64,000 bases of DNA, taken from contig NC_084759.1 of assembly GCF_028858725.1 (NCBI RefSeq), positions 95,500,362-95,564,361 of the forward strand, written 5' to 3'. The position numbers were made by a program, and so were the translations under genes. Below, one piece after another: positions 26,929 to 40,012 of the stretch. Origin of the DNA: Colius striatus. Lineage: Eukaryota > Chordata > Aves > Coliiformes > Coliidae. Below the pieces are notes generated by a model, which searched no databases, had not been told where the DNA came from, and saw only the letters and a list, made by a program, of their open reading frames with translations. Every line of letters begins with the position of its first letter. The first letter of the stretch is position 1.

Positions 26929-28934
26929 AAGCTTTCCAGGCCGGGACGTGGAGCAGTCTAACCTCTTCTGGTCTTTGCTGAGCCAGATAGTCTTCATCAT
27001 CTCTCAGAAAGCAGCAGCTCTGGCAGTAAGATAGACATGCACTAGTTGGTGAGCCACTGTGGAGCAAGAATCTGCTACTGACTGAAGGGGATTCCCACAG
27101 TGTTACACAACCAGAGAACGCCTGAGTCATATGAAGGGAGGTTTTAAAGATCAGACCTCTTGTCAGGAGAAATAACATGGTTTTATCTCTCTCATTGCTT
27201 TATCTGCTCTGAGGTAAGTTTATAAAGTAAACTTATAAAGTTTTTATAAAGTAAAAAGAGTTAGGGAAGTTGTGTCACACCAATGAAGATATTTATCTTG
27301 TGCTTCATCTAGGTTTCGAGTTTTAATTGGAAAGTTGTCATACTTTGCATTTTGATCTTGTGGCACAGAGAAATGTTGTTTTTAATCGTAGGACATATCA
27401 GTTAGCAGTTAATATCCAGGAAAAAGGTAGAAATTCTTATTTGTTTGGCATTTAGTACAAATGTATTACAACAAGAACCTGGCCTCACTAAACTCTCTGC
27501 AGCTGGTTCTTTCCCACTCAAAGGCAAAGCAGCAAGCTGTACTCACATGAGGCTTAGGCTATGCTGTTTGTGCCTGTCAAAAGGAGAGAGGCTGAAGAGA
27601 TCAGGAAGAAAAAAAAACCCCACTTCCCTCCCTTGAGCTTGTGTGCACATTTTGAATTAGAGCATTATTTAAGGTGTTTACTGCTGAATTGAGCAACTAG
27701 AATTCTTTTTCCTAGAGGCTAATGAAGTTTAGCCCACTGTGGTGCATGCATTTCAGCATATTGTGCTACTTAAAAAAAAAAAAAGCTTTAGTGATTCATT
27801 TACGGTAACTCTGATGAAATAGTCTCCTAGAAACAAGGAGGAAGTATAATCAGTCATGGCATACATACTTAGGCATGCACTTTACATAAGCAGCAGAAAC
27901 AGAGATGTGCTTATGTGAAGAGATAATATCTGCTATAGATAAACTTCTTCCAGATTGTTATCTCTAAGACAAGATATGTCTTGATGTCTGAAACTGATCA
28001 TTAATTTAATGATCGTGGGGATGTTGTTGATAGCTGTAAGTAGTTGAATTAACAAAAAGAACACAATGACACAAAACCCCCAAGTTCCTCAAATGCTGAC
28101 ATTTAGATGCAGAGAGAAGATGCAATTTTTGGTGAGGGAATTTTCAAGGGGATGGGTTAGGAGGCTAAACCAGATTAATTCCATAAGACATCCTTTGAAG
28201 AGTGCATCCTAAGGCATATTACCCAATCAAATGTTATCTCTGGTAATGGAAGACCTGCAGCACTAGATTACTTAGAAGAGCACCTCTAGAAAATATAAGT
28301 ATTGCAAAACAGCTGCATGTATATAACTCATCTTTCTTTGTTGAGTTTTTGTCTGACATATACATTTATATTGTGGGGAAATACAGATAGAGGCTGCATT
28401 AAAATGCTTGGGAGAGTATCCACGGCTTCCTACCTGAACAAAAGCAAGCTGACTGCACAGGCATTTTCACTCTGAAGAGAAGGCGATGTTCCCTCTCTGT
28501 CTGGAGGCACTGGTCTAGCCCACTGGCTTGGATGCTTTGACACAACTCTTATTGGACCGATGCATCCCAGCACTGTGTTGTTTGTAGCTCCAACATGAGA
28601 CAGTGAAGAAGGAGTTAGGAGATGAAGTCTTGAGGCTTTGGTAGAAGAGAAGCAACACTCATCCAGTCTGACAGCTGTAAAATCAGCTCTTTTCTAAGGT
28701 CAAATCTCAACCTGCAGGGCTGTCTTACCCTTAGCAACATCCCTCTTTCATACCTGAAGTAGACCGTAATGATTACTGTAAAGCACAAGTCAAGATCTAA
28801 GACATGACCTTCTGAATCTCACCTGTTATCGGAATCTCAAATGGATGTTGCCAGCACCACTCAGGCTCTTGCTGAACAAAATCCTAATCAGACTTTGAGA
28901 CCCTGTCTTGGCTCCCCCAAAAGTTTTCTAAAGC
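26929..28934. other. Intergenic sequence, nothing recognised
   Basis: Unique A/T-rich DNA with short poly(A) runs. No exon-like open frame with splice sites and no repeat I can name. Confidence 0.55.
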
Positions 28935-29252
28935 AGCTTTCCACTGGGACATGAGGATGGGGACAACAATTTTTTCTGTATTATCCAGCGATAGGAGTAG
29001 GGATAATGGACAAAAGCTAGAACACAGAAAGTCCCATTTAAACACAAGGAAAAACTTCTTTAAGGGTAACAGAGCACTGGCACAGACTGCCCCGGAATGT
29101 TGTGGAGTCTCCTTCTCTGGAGGTTTCCAAACCCCCTGGACATGTTCCTGTGTGAACTGATTGAGGTGAACCAGCTTTAGCAGGAGGTTGGACAGGATGA
29201 TAGCTAGAGGTCCCTTCCAAACCCTATCATTCTGTGGTTCTGTGATTCTCTT
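28935..29252 (+). mobile_element. CR1 LINE 3' fragment
   Basis: Contains GTCCCATTTAAACACAAGGA and CTCCTTCTCTGGAGGTTTCC. It ends CCTATCATTCTGTGGTTCTG. Confidence 0.88.
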
Positions 29253-31149
29253 GTGGTCACAGACTAGAATGGTTAAATCACCAGGACAAACCATGCCTAA
29301 AGCAGGAGAAGGCTCAAAAGAAGATCTTGGAATTTCATATGACCTCACCAGAAAACATATGTATTCACTCAAAGCAGACAAATTCTGGTACCACCTCAGG
29401 TTCTATTTGACATTTTATCTCAGATAATTACTTCTAAAAAAAGAAAAAAAGACTAACAAGGTTTGTCTGTGAGGCCTGAATCTCTCCCAAAATAACTGCT
29501 ACCCGAAAGTCAAACCCTGTAAATAAAGATGGAAACAAGCTGCTGAAAACATTTCCTCTTGCAGCATGACTCAGGTGGTGCGGCTGCTGGCTGCTATCTT
29601 ATTGCTTCTCTTTTCATCATGTTTAGACTTGTTCCCTGCCAGTTTACTGAGCTCTGCAGAAACTATCTCTGGCACAGGACAACGGGTGAAAATGCAGTCT
29701 GGGAAACTGTGAAAATAGAAGGTAGATTGGCTTAGGGTGTTATGAAATGACATCCTCTGCTTAAATCCTGCTGAGAAAACTAGGTCCTTCACGGGAAGAG
29801 TCTAGACAGGCCTTTAAAAAAATCATCTAGTAGTTAAATAGAGCTAAACAAGGGGAATAAAATGTCAAATAAACTGTCAAAGGACTTCTGTTTACTTCAT
29901 ACAGAAAAATAAGAGGTTTTCCAGATTCCAAATTGCAACCCAAAGGGAGGAGACATAACTGAACCTCAGTCTGTGAATGTCAGCTATATTGCTTTATAGA
30001 TTTTTTTTCTGGAGGACAGTTGCTTGATGTTAAGTTGTTCGTTTGTTTTGGGGTTTTTATTTGAGAAAGATGAGAATTGCATTATTCCAGCATCCAAGCA
30101 ATGAGCTACAAGCTAAGAATCAAGCAAAGAATTTGGCCTGGCAAATTGACAGAAGCGAAGAAAGAGACACAATTTTTCACATGGAGAGCCTTTTGAGATT
30201 TTGATACCAAAACTATGTGTGCCCTATGGGCACCAACAGAGTCCACTCCTGTCCTGACTTAACCTCATTTGGTGACAAAAGATCTGGGGAGAATTAATGG
30301 CGCACTTGGCCATCTATGCAGCATGCTAATATTGTGTACCATTCCCTGAATATGATGTCCTGTGCCATGGGCAAGAAATATTTGCAAGGCTTTAATTGCA
30401 AGCACACTGGCTGCAGCATCAATGCACAGAGGAGCCCTAAGCATTCAGTCTCAGAAGGGTGTATTTTCAAGGAAACAGGGCAAACTGAGGGGTGAGAGGG
30501 GAGTGAAACAAAGACCAAGACTTTCAAAGTAACATTGAGCTAATAATTTTCTGAGGTAACCAATCTCTGTGAGTCAGTCATCCCATTCAGATGTTCCCCT
30601 TTTGCCTGAACTGAGCACTTGGTGTTCGGTTCTCTTGAGGACTCTGCAATAGTGGAAAGACAAAGAGAGGGATGTGACTTTAGATTAGGAAAGGTTTGCA
30701 TCTCCTATGAAACAAAGACACTTCTGATACATGAATTACATGTGATGTCAAAATGCACATCTTGCAGGTTGATTTAATCCCTTTACTGAAAGGAATTAGC
30801 GCTATTAGAATAGCTGTACAAAAATGTAAAATATATTAATATATATCAGAGATTCCATGCTGTTTCTGGAGTAGATAAGATCTGATTTTATGTTGAAGAA
30901 TACTCTGAGGCCGCCCCATAGAATAGAGAAAGTCTCTTGTTTTCTGGAAAGAGCACCACAGAAACCTTAAGTCTTGAGTGTTGCAACCATCACTGCTTGC
31001 ACAGTCAGCCTACAGTTGAAAAGCCAGTCTGGTAGTACCAACACTTGCTCTGTGTCCTTTGTCAAAGCCTTAAAGGTAATGACAGCAGCTCTGGAGGACC
31101 TCTCCACTACAATAAACATGTCCTTGGGCAGCCAGAGTTTCAGAGCAGG
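29253..31149. other. Intergenic sequence, nothing recognised
   Basis: Unique DNA between a CR1 fragment and a mosaic LTR. No supported gene or RNA. Confidence 0.5.
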
Positions 31150-32297
31150 GTACAGAACTCTCCCCAGCTCTGAGCCAGACCCACTTCCGGGGCTGAGCCA
31201 ATTAGACGCCTCCGTGATCACTTTTAAAGAAGTCGGAAGAGGAGGCTTCTTCGTGTTCCTCCTTCTTCTGCCCTTTCCTTCTTTTCCAGCTGGTGATGGT
31301 GCAAGGAGTTGGGAGAGAGAGAAGCAACCATGTGGACTCCAAGGTCAGTGAGGAAAGGGAGGAGGAGGTGTGGTGGAGCAGCGACTCCCCTGCATTCTAC
31401 AGAGAGGACTGGTGAAGCTGAGATTTGTTTGCACTTCTTTAGAGATCCTGCACCAGGGGCAGTGACTCACTTTGCTAAAGATCCTGTGCCAGGGGCAGTG
31501 ACTATGGCCAGAGGAGGCCGTGTCCCATGTGAGGGACTCCGTATTCATAGAAGCTGTAGCTGTTTGGAAGAACCCATGCCAGAGAAGTTCATTAAAACTA
31601 TGCCCAGAAGAGGCCCTGTCCCAAGGGAGGGACCCTGTATCTGCAGAAGCTGCGACTATGGGTAAGAACCCATGCCAGAGGTATTCATTAGGGACTGTGT
31701 CCCGTGTGAGGGACCCTGTATCAGCAGAAGCCGCAGCTGTTGGGAACAACCCACACCAGAGAAGTTTATTAAAGACTGTGTCCCATGGGAGTGACCCTGT
31801 GTTGGAGCAGAGGAAGAATGCCAGGAGTTGTCTTCCTCTGAGCAGAGAGAAGCAGCAGAGCCCATGTGTGAGAGACTGACCACATTCCCCACTCCCTGCC
31901 CCCCTGAGCCATTGAGGGGGAAGGAGGTAGAGATATGGGGAGCAGTGAGCTGGGCCCAGCAAGAGAGAAGGGAGAGAGAGATCTTAAAGTGCTGGTTGTA
32001 ATTTTCTCAATCATCCTACTTCCTTTTTGCTTTTTGTTCTGTTCTGTTTCTTGTAGGTAGTAGAATCAACTTTCTTACTTTCCTCTCTAAGTCGAGTACT
32101 GGAGTTTGTTTCGCCCAGAACCGTAGTTGGCAGCGAGCCCTCCCTGCCCTTGTCTCAATCCATAACAACCTTGGTTCTCTTTTTACTCCCATTTCACTGG
32201 GGTGTCTGCCATTCTAACGAGGGTGGGGGTGAATGGGGGCCACAGAGTGAGAGACTGTCGTGGTGCTTCATTGCTAGCTGGGCAAACCCACGACAAA
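31150..32297 (+). mobile_element. Mosaic LTR element
   Basis: The 5' part (CAGACCCACTTCCGGGGCTG, then GCCTCCGTGATCAC) matches the TGTCATGG-type LTR seen at 41.7 kb. The 3' part (TTACTCCCATTTCACTGGGG, then a G-rich block and GCTGGGCAAACCCACGACA) matches the avian LTR type seen at 14.2-14.8 kb. Between them are tandem repeats. The 5' limit is uncertain. No viral coding sequence is recognisable. Confidence 0.65.
31430..31800 (+). repeat. Imperfect tandem repeats inside the mosaic LTR
   Basis: At least three units of about 80-96 bp share GAACCCATGCCAGAG, a TTCATTA segment, a GGGACCCTGTAT segment and GCAGAAGC. Starts fall near 31569, 31666 and 31748. A shorter two-copy unit (CCAGGGGCAGTGACT) precedes them at 31452 and 31488. 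Confidence 0.8.
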
Positions 32298-33429
32298 TTG
32301 ACATGGCAGAATCAGTGTGAAGAGAAAATGGGGGGATGAGAAAAATATGGTCATACCAGCAAAGTGAATGAGCTTTTGGGAGGTCAATAGGGGCTTAAAA
32401 AAACCCCAAAACAAAACAGTTTACTAGGAAGGTGTGAAAGGAAATTTGCTATGACCCAGCCAAATTCAGAAGAACTAAGAGGAGGTGAGCACTGCTCCTT
32501 TTAAAAATATATAGGACACGTATGGACAGGAATGACTGCTCAGCCTGAGTCAAGTATTGTCTAGCCAGTACAGCATGCATATGTGGGCTGCTTACTGTAG
32601 CTGCAAGTCTAGGTTTGTATTTGGAGAAGGATTTAGGTTGTATCCCATTTATCCATCTCCAACCTTAGTGCCAGCACAAGTCAAAAAGGAAAAAAAGAGC
32701 AGGGCCCCAGTCTTGCAGACTGAGCTATGGCCAAAAAACCCCATTTGCCGGGGCTTCATTTGCAGAGAGCTTGTACATTCCAAGGAAGGAATCAACTCTA
32801 CAAACTCAACTCAGGGGAAAACATACTCAAGAGGAAAGCAGATACATCAGTATCTGTATGCATGTGCACATGCTCCAAACATTCATTGTGAAGTGATGAT
32901 TTAAGAAAAATCGGTCTGAGCCCTTTGTGGAAAGAATTAAAAGTTTTGAAGTATCATCATTGCTGTAGGGGAAAAACATGAAACTGCTAATATCATTAAG
33001 ATTTTTCAGCTTTCCAACTATGAACTTTCTTATGTGTGTTTTAATTCAGCACAAAAAAATAAGAAACTCTGTGCTCACTATGATTCTAATCATAAGTGGG
33101 AAGGAAGAGATGTTATCATACGGAGCTATGAAATCCTCCCCCATTTTTTTTCCTCCTCTTCTGACCTATCAAAAAAATTCTGAAGTTGCATAAGAACTCA
33201 GGGTTGGGGACTTACAGGTTTGACAGCAGGGATGACTGGAAGGTAGCAATTTAGATCCTACGATAGCACAAACAAAAACCAGTTCATCTGTTTCAGCAGG
33301 AATTTTTTTTTTTACATACATATTTTACATGTGGTATAAAAGATTTTTTGGCTCAAAATGCCAACAGATACCTCTCTTGGGGTATCAAGCAGGGTCTTGT
33401 GGTTAGACCTTTTCCAGGATTACTCATAT
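32298..33429. other. Intergenic sequence, nothing recognised
   Basis: Unique A/T-rich DNA; short open frames without splice context. No feature called. Confidence 0.5.
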
Positions 33430-33700
33430 CACAGAATCACAGAGTGGTAGAGGTTGGAAGGGACCTTTAGAGATCATCTAGTCCAACCTCCCTGCAGGAG
33501 CAGGGTCACCCAGATCAGGCCACATGGGAACGCATCCAGGTGAGTTTTGAAGACCTCCAGAGAAGAAGACTCCACACCCTCCCTGGTCAGCCTGTGCCAG
33601 GGCTCTCTCACCTGAACAGTAGAACCGTTTTTTCTTATGTTTAAATGGAACTTTCTGTGTTCCAGCTTCATCCCATTACCTCTTGTCCTGTTGCTAAATA
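33430..33700 (-). mobile_element. CR1 LINE 3' fragment
   Basis: On + it starts ATCACAGAATCACAGAGTGG and runs through GGAAGGGACCTTTAGAGATC and CAGCCTGTGCCAGGGCTCTC, the reversed CR1 3' region. Confidence 0.92.
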
Positions 33701-34059
33701 CAATATGACAGCCTCCCTCAAATGTCTAGATGTTTGGGAGCTCAGTATATGTTTTGTATGTTATGAAATGAATCATCTTACATCTCAGTGTAAAGTTATA
33801 TGGAAAGATAGTATCTGCTTCTTTATGAGAATCTTGTCTAGAAGCTATTCCAGCAAGGTTACCTTACCAGGCACCTTGTCAATTAGGAAACAAAGAGAAA
33901 AAGAGGAAAACCAAAAAGAAGTTATACAGAGACACAGACCTGACCAAACAATCCTCACCACACATACCAATAGATGGGCTCTCAAGAAACTACAGAGACT
34001 CCTCCAAGCACTGGGGAGCCCCAACCTGGAATTTGCAACTGATTAAGATTTCAAACCAG

Positions 34060-34990
34060 GGGGATTCCCAGACATCTGGCTGTGAGGCATTCAGGAATCA
34101 GCAGAGCTGTAACAAAGCTGTGAGAGGACATGCAGCAGGGAGGGGAAGCAGGGAGGAATCAAGGCAGAAAAGGGTATAAAGGACTGCTTGCATGTAAAAC
34201 AGAGCCAGTCTGTATGCTTTTCTAGCTGAGCCCTGTGTATGATCACTGCAGTTTGTCCTACCTTCTAGCTTAGTATTAATCTTTTCTTAACAATTCTTTC
34301 CTCTGTGTAATCTCATTTCTCTTGTGCATCTGTGTACAGCGGGGATGAAGTGCCTGCTGCTGATGAGAGCTCTGTGTGTGGGCGAAGTCAGACCAAGGGT
34401 AGTGTCAGCTACTGGAATGGGGGTCATTAACTTCCAGCCACTGGCCTAGGAATTATGCATATGTCCTGAAAACCAGTTCCCTGGAGGGACCAGCAAAAGT
34501 CAGGCAACTGAGGGGTTCAGCCTTCGCAGCTGGAGCAGCCTGTGTGCCTGTTGCTGGAGGGAACAATGCATATCTGTATCTTCCCCAGTCTTTATGTGTA
34601 GGGGCATTGTACATGTGTACTGGCTAGCAGACTCCAAGCTGAACTAGCCAGCAAGCAGGCAGGCCAAGGTTTGTGCTGTTACCCAGGTGCACTTGTCAAC
34701 ATGATGTGCCAATTGGACAAGCGTGTGAGTGTGTGTGTTTACTAGTGAACATCATCCTGGACTAGCCAGGGAGCAGGTAACAGGGTCTGGGACCAGGGCA
34801 GGGGTACACCAAGAAGGCAGAGGGGCCATGCTAGTACTTCAGGGATCAATGAATGTGTGCGTGCTTTCACTAGTAAGATGCTATCTGTATCAACTGAAGA
34901 GGAGGATGGGGACATCTGTTTGTTTGGTGTGACTCCTTTATGCAGGTGCACCTTGCTGGGGGCAGTTTGTGTACCCAGCCAGGTCAGTGT
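34060..34990 (+). mobile_element. LTR-like repeat block (unclassified)
   Basis: Has promoter-like GGGTATAAAGG (TATA at 34175-34180) about 110 bp before a TATTAA signal-like stretch (34270 region). A long downstream part follows in which a GTGT...CTAG core recurs near 34610, 34735 and 34860. The layout resembles an avian retroviral LTR with repeats, but ends and family are not certain. Confidence 0.35.
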
Positions 34991-36224
34991 CCTCCATGTG
35001 TGTGCCCCTGGGATATGTGCTCAGCTTCGCTACTGGCAGAGGGTGCCAGTAGTAGCCAAATCCCTCAGCCTGCACAGAGACCCCCAAGGGGCTGGGGAGG
35101 AGGGAGTCCTGGGACAGAACAGCTGGAGAAAGGTAAAAAAAAGGACAGAAATTGGCAAAGCTAACAGTGTACTAGAGGCATGAAACCTATTACAGTATTA
35201 ATGAATATAGGAATTTCATTTCCTTTGTCATATCCCTTGTGGCACACTGCACTTTGCAAACAATACCTGAAAGCTTTTTTTTTGGAAAGGGACCTAATTA
35301 TCAAGTTTTACTGTGTTACTAGTACACACTACCCTGAGTTTTGTGTAGAAATGCTAATCAGACCCTTGTCCAGGAACTGACAATGATGAAATAAAAGGGC
35401 TGAGAAGTGTTTGTAAGTATCAGCTAATATGGATACACATACAGATCAGACTCTAATCTAGTTTTAATTTGCAAGACACAGGGATTCTGTGCTAGAGAGA
35501 ATGGATTTTGGACATTTAATTCAAGAAGAGTTGATATCAGTGTCCTTAGTGGATGTCCTCAAAGAAACAATGCAAGAGGATCCATCAATGAGTCAAAAGT
35601 CTTACAAGTCTGCATACAATCTGTCAACACGTGCCTAAGCAGCCGTGAGAAGTTCAAATAATCCACAGATCTTCTCTCCATGTGGTATTATAGAACAATA
35701 ATAACCCTTTTTGTTGATGGTACTCACAATACATATATGCAGAGCACAGAGAAACTGCCATACATAAAGTCCAGGTTTCTTTCCAAAGTATTATCTAAAA
35801 AGAAGAGGTTTTAAGCAAGAATATATGTTTACACAGTGACCTTGAATATCATTGGAAAACAGAGGACAAAAATGCTTCTTTTTTTTTTAAATCACTATTC
35901 TGATATACTTTAAATCAACAGCTTTGCATAACTAAACTATTAGCCAGTCAGTTACAAATATATATCTATGGATTATGGGCAAGGATTTAAGGATAAGGTC
36001 ATTGTGGTAGAAAATTACTGGCTAAATAGTTTGGATATTTTGATTTGAAATGAGACTCTTTTTAAGAGATCTTTTTTTTTTTTCCAGGTTCATTAAACAA
36101 AGTATTTTTACAAGACTGTTTGAACATTGCCCATGCTCCTGTCCCATCTCAGTTCTTGGATGCCAATTTTGAATTTACTGTGACAAGACCAGCAGAGGGA
36201 GCACAAAACATGAGGTACCAACAC
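34991..36224. other. Intergenic sequence, nothing recognised
   Basis: Unique A/T-rich DNA. No exon, repeat or RNA identified. Confidence 0.5.
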
Positions 36225-37250
36225 TGCTTCATCAAGTCCAACTGCTCACCTTGCACTACCAAGCCTATCACGAAAAGGAATCATATCCCTCAGTATTTCA
36301 TCTAAGTGTCTTTTGAATATCTCCAGGAATGATGACTCCACCATGTCCCTGGGCAGCCCATTCCAATGCTTAACAGCTCTCTCAGTGAAAAAGTTCTTTC
36401 TAATGACCAATCTAAACCTCCCCTGGTGTAACTTGAAACTACTTCCTCGTGTTCTGTCATTCATTACAGGACAGATCAACCCTCACCTCACTACAGCTCC
36501 CTTTCATGTAGCTGTAGAGAGTAATCAGATCTCCTCTCAGCCTCCTCTTCTCTAGGCTAAACATCCCCAGCTCCCTCAGCTGCTCCTCATAAGACTTTGT
36601 GTTCCAGACCCTTCTCCAGCTTTGTTGCCCATCTCTGGACACGCTCCAGCACCTCAACACCGCTCTTGCAATGAGGGGCCCAAAACTGGACACAGTATTC
36701 GAGGTGAGGCCTCACCAGAACCAAGTACAAGGGAACAATCCTGATGGTCCTGCTGGCCACACTATTTCTGATACAGGCCAGGAAGCCATTTGCCTTGGCC
36801 ACCTGGGCAAACTGCTGGCTCACGTTCAGCTGGCTGTGGATTAACACCCACGGGTCCTTTTTCTCTGGGCAGCTTTCCAGCCACTCTGCCCCAAGCCTGT
36901 AGTGTTGCATGGGGTTGTTGTGGCCCAAGTGCAGGACCCAGCCCCTGGTCTTGTTACAAGCCTCATGAAATTGGCCCATTGCTCCAGCCTGTCCAGGTCC
37001 CTCTGCTGAGCCTTCCTGCTCTCAAAAGCAGGTCTATGCACCCACTCAGCTTGGTGTCATTTGCAAATTTACTGAGGGTGCACTTGATCCCCTCATCCAG
37101 ATCATTGATAAAGATTTTGAACAGAGCAGGCCCCAGCACCAAGCCCTGGGGAACACCACTGGTGACCAGCTGCCAAGTGGATTTAACTCCATTTACTATG
37201 ACTCTCTGGGCCTGACCCTCAAGGCAGTTTTTCACCCCTCGTTCCTCAGG
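36225..37250 (-). mobile_element. CR1 LINE copy
   Basis: About 1.0 kb. On the - strand it encodes broken reverse-transcriptase C-terminal words such as [20 protein letters not shown] and CVQFWAPH. The 3' end is at the low coordinate (CATCAAGTCCAACTGCTCAC on +). Confidence 0.92.
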
Positions 37251-38671
37251 CATCAGATAACAGTACCTGGCAGGACTAATTAATAAAGGACACTTAATGA
37301 TGGAAAGAAAGGTAATATAGTTACTGCAAGCTAAACAAAACCACCATTTTAACATCATTTTCTTTTTGAATATGGGTTGTCTTTGCTGTCTTAGGAAAAA
37401 AAAAAAAGACATCAGCAAGGCAGCAGAAGTGGTTTGGGTACTGGATTCCAAAATTACTTCTAGGATTCCAGAAACCACACAAAAAAGAAAAATATCTAGA
37501 AGTATAGGATTTTTCAAGTTTGGTGTCTCCATGACAAAACATTGGTACCTGGTCAAGCAGAAGTTTCTTTGGTTCTTCTGCCTTTCCCTGTCATATTAAC
37601 TGGATGCTGTGTTGCTTATATGGTGGTAGCTTCCACCAATTAAAAAAAAAAATTCACTTACTAACAAGATGCTTAGATGGTCATTTTGGCACTATCAATT
37701 CAATCTAACTGAACAAAGTTCCCCCAGTCTGTAGCTAGTTTCCTGGTACTGCAGTTTGCAAGGAATTAACACAACAGCTGCTGTTCAGTGATTTCAAAAT
37801 CTTCTGGAATGTGTTGTGAAATCAAGGTATTTCGACAATACAATTTTTTCCTGTATAAAGTTTGCCTAAGCATTTTCAAAGAAGCTAAGTAAAATAAACC
37901 TGTCCTGACTGTCCACAATGTTCTGTTGTGATGAAAACAAGAACTTACTAAGATCACCGCTAATGTAATTGGAAAAGCCTTCCTCTGTGTGAAATTTACT
38001 TGCCAGATAGCTGCACTATCAGGTATGCAGGCAACAACAAGAGGAGGAAGTTCTGCACACAGTAACTATGTTTTATGTTGGTTTGCTCTGGATTTATTAT
38101 ATACTACACATGCATCCCCAGGTCTGTAACCCAAATGCCTGGGGTAAAAAAAAAGAGTTGTCTAGGAAAAGATCCCTTGCTAGAAAACTTGGAGGCAATC
38201 TTGCTTGCAGCATATCTAGAAATTTACTTAAAATACTCGGGTGGTCAATCACTTAAGTCTTTGAAAGTTCAGGTTACGATCACAGAGAAATGGCAAATAA
38301 GCCATTTTTCAAAGCATGGCACTTGGGATGACTTGGGATTCTTAAAGCATATCACTGCATTTCTTTTAGTTGGGTGCTATGGATAGCGAAATTTGGGGGA
38401 GGGCTAGGTGGACAGTTTAAAAATGCATAGAAATAGGTGTCATAGAAATTTCATTTTATTCTGTGACTATAAGCCTGCAACAAGAGTATACTTTTTGTTA
38501 AAAATGTACCACACTATATCCCTTTCAGTGCCACAAACCTATCTGTCAGAAATTTTCCAGGCTTGCCTGCAACGCTAACAAACTGTGATTGTCAGGAGGT
38601 CTATGCCATGTCTGGTATTCCTCTAGCTTAAGTTTAACAGCTCAGCACTGAGACTGATTATCTTCATATGG
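37251..38671. other. Intergenic sequence, nothing recognised
   Basis: Unique DNA with several poly(A) runs; no supported gene. Confidence 0.5.
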
Positions 38672-38984
38672 AACTCATTAGTATTTATAAGTATCTAAAT
38701 GGTGGGTGTTAGGAGGTTGGGACATCCCTTTTTTTCCTGTTGTATCTAGCAACAGGACAAGGGGTAATGGGATGAACTTGGGACACAAAAAGTTCCATTT
38801 AAACATAAGAAAAAACTATGGAGCCCTGGCACAGGCTGCTCAGGAGTCTTCTTCCTTGGAGGTCTTCAAGACCCAACTGGACACGTTCCTATGGGACCTG
38901 ATCTAGGTGGACCTGCTTCTGCAGGGGGGTTGGACTAGATGATCTGTAAATGTCCTTTCCAACCCCACCATTCTATGACACAAC
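38672..38984 (+). mobile_element. CR1 LINE 3' fragment
   Basis: Contains GTATTTATAAGTATCTAAAT, GGACAAGGGGTAATGGGATG and the end CCACCATTCTATGACA. Confidence 0.9.
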
Positions 38985-40006
38985 ATAGCAGAATGAGATC
39001 GCTTCAGGTATTTAGTAACTTAATTTTCCAGTTTAAGTATTGGATATTGTATAAACAGAATGAGTATTTCCATCTTACAGTTCTGTTTTTGCTTCTTTTG
39101 GCAACATTGAAAAGAACTGATACAAGATTTTCTGTAAGCCAACTTATAACCAAACTCCGAACATACATAGATATTCATTACTGCTAATTTGGTTCTACAT
39201 TCTCGAGGAAGATGCAGATTGCCTGCAAATTGTGAATTCTGCCTATTTCAGAAACATTCACTGTAGACTGCTTTGCTATCATTTGAAATCTGACAGTGAA
39301 GTCCTTCACATTAAATAGCTTGCTTCCAGAGCGCTGAAACTCAGGGAGGCAAATGAAATCTTGTGTCACAGAAAAGTTATCAAAACAAGAGCCTCCCAGT
39401 TAGCTGCTGAAATATCAGATGAAACATGTTCCCTGCATGAGTGCAGAAAAAAAACCCCAACAAAACAAATCATAAACCTCCTCACACCTTACTTCAGTAA
39501 ATGTGTTTAGAATAGGTTTCACTTTTCAAAATCCCTAAAATTAAACTATGTCCCCAAAGTCTACTGTAGAAGTAGGTCACAAATAAGAAAAACAGACTGA
39601 AATGGAAGTTGTCCAGAAGTAAAAAAAAATATCCATAAGCCACTGAGAGGAACAGCTGCATAAACAAGTTGCATTCTCACAGCAAACTAAAGAGACACTA
39701 CAAATACTGACAACTTTGTACCATCTTTTGTGGAAGCTATTTACCAAAGACCACAACGACCAGAATGCTCACGTTTGGTGTTCTTATTTTAAGCCCTGAT
39801 TAACAAAATGAATTAGCACTTTCTGATGTGTCCGAATCATTCAACACTCCCAATGTAAGCCCTGATTCCATTTATACATGATATTCTTCACATTGGGTTT
39901 TTCAGTAGAGACAATAACTAAAGACTCATGGGAACTCCATGTAGCTTCAATGTCATACATCACAAAGATAGGGAACCAAGGAATGGATAGATGTAAATGT
40001 GCAAAA

Positions 40007-40012
40007 TTTATT
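40007..40012 (-). terminator. IFNAR1: Distal IFNAR1 polyadenylation signal candidate
   Basis: AATAAA on the - strand, about 1.35 kb after the IFNAR1 stop in A/T-rich unique sequence free of recognisable repeats. Usage is unproven. Confidence 0.3.

Noticed and set aside
31309-32014. Open frames over 100 codons on both strands
   Set aside because: They are created by the tandem repeats of the mosaic LTR. The repetitive peptides have no recognised domain.
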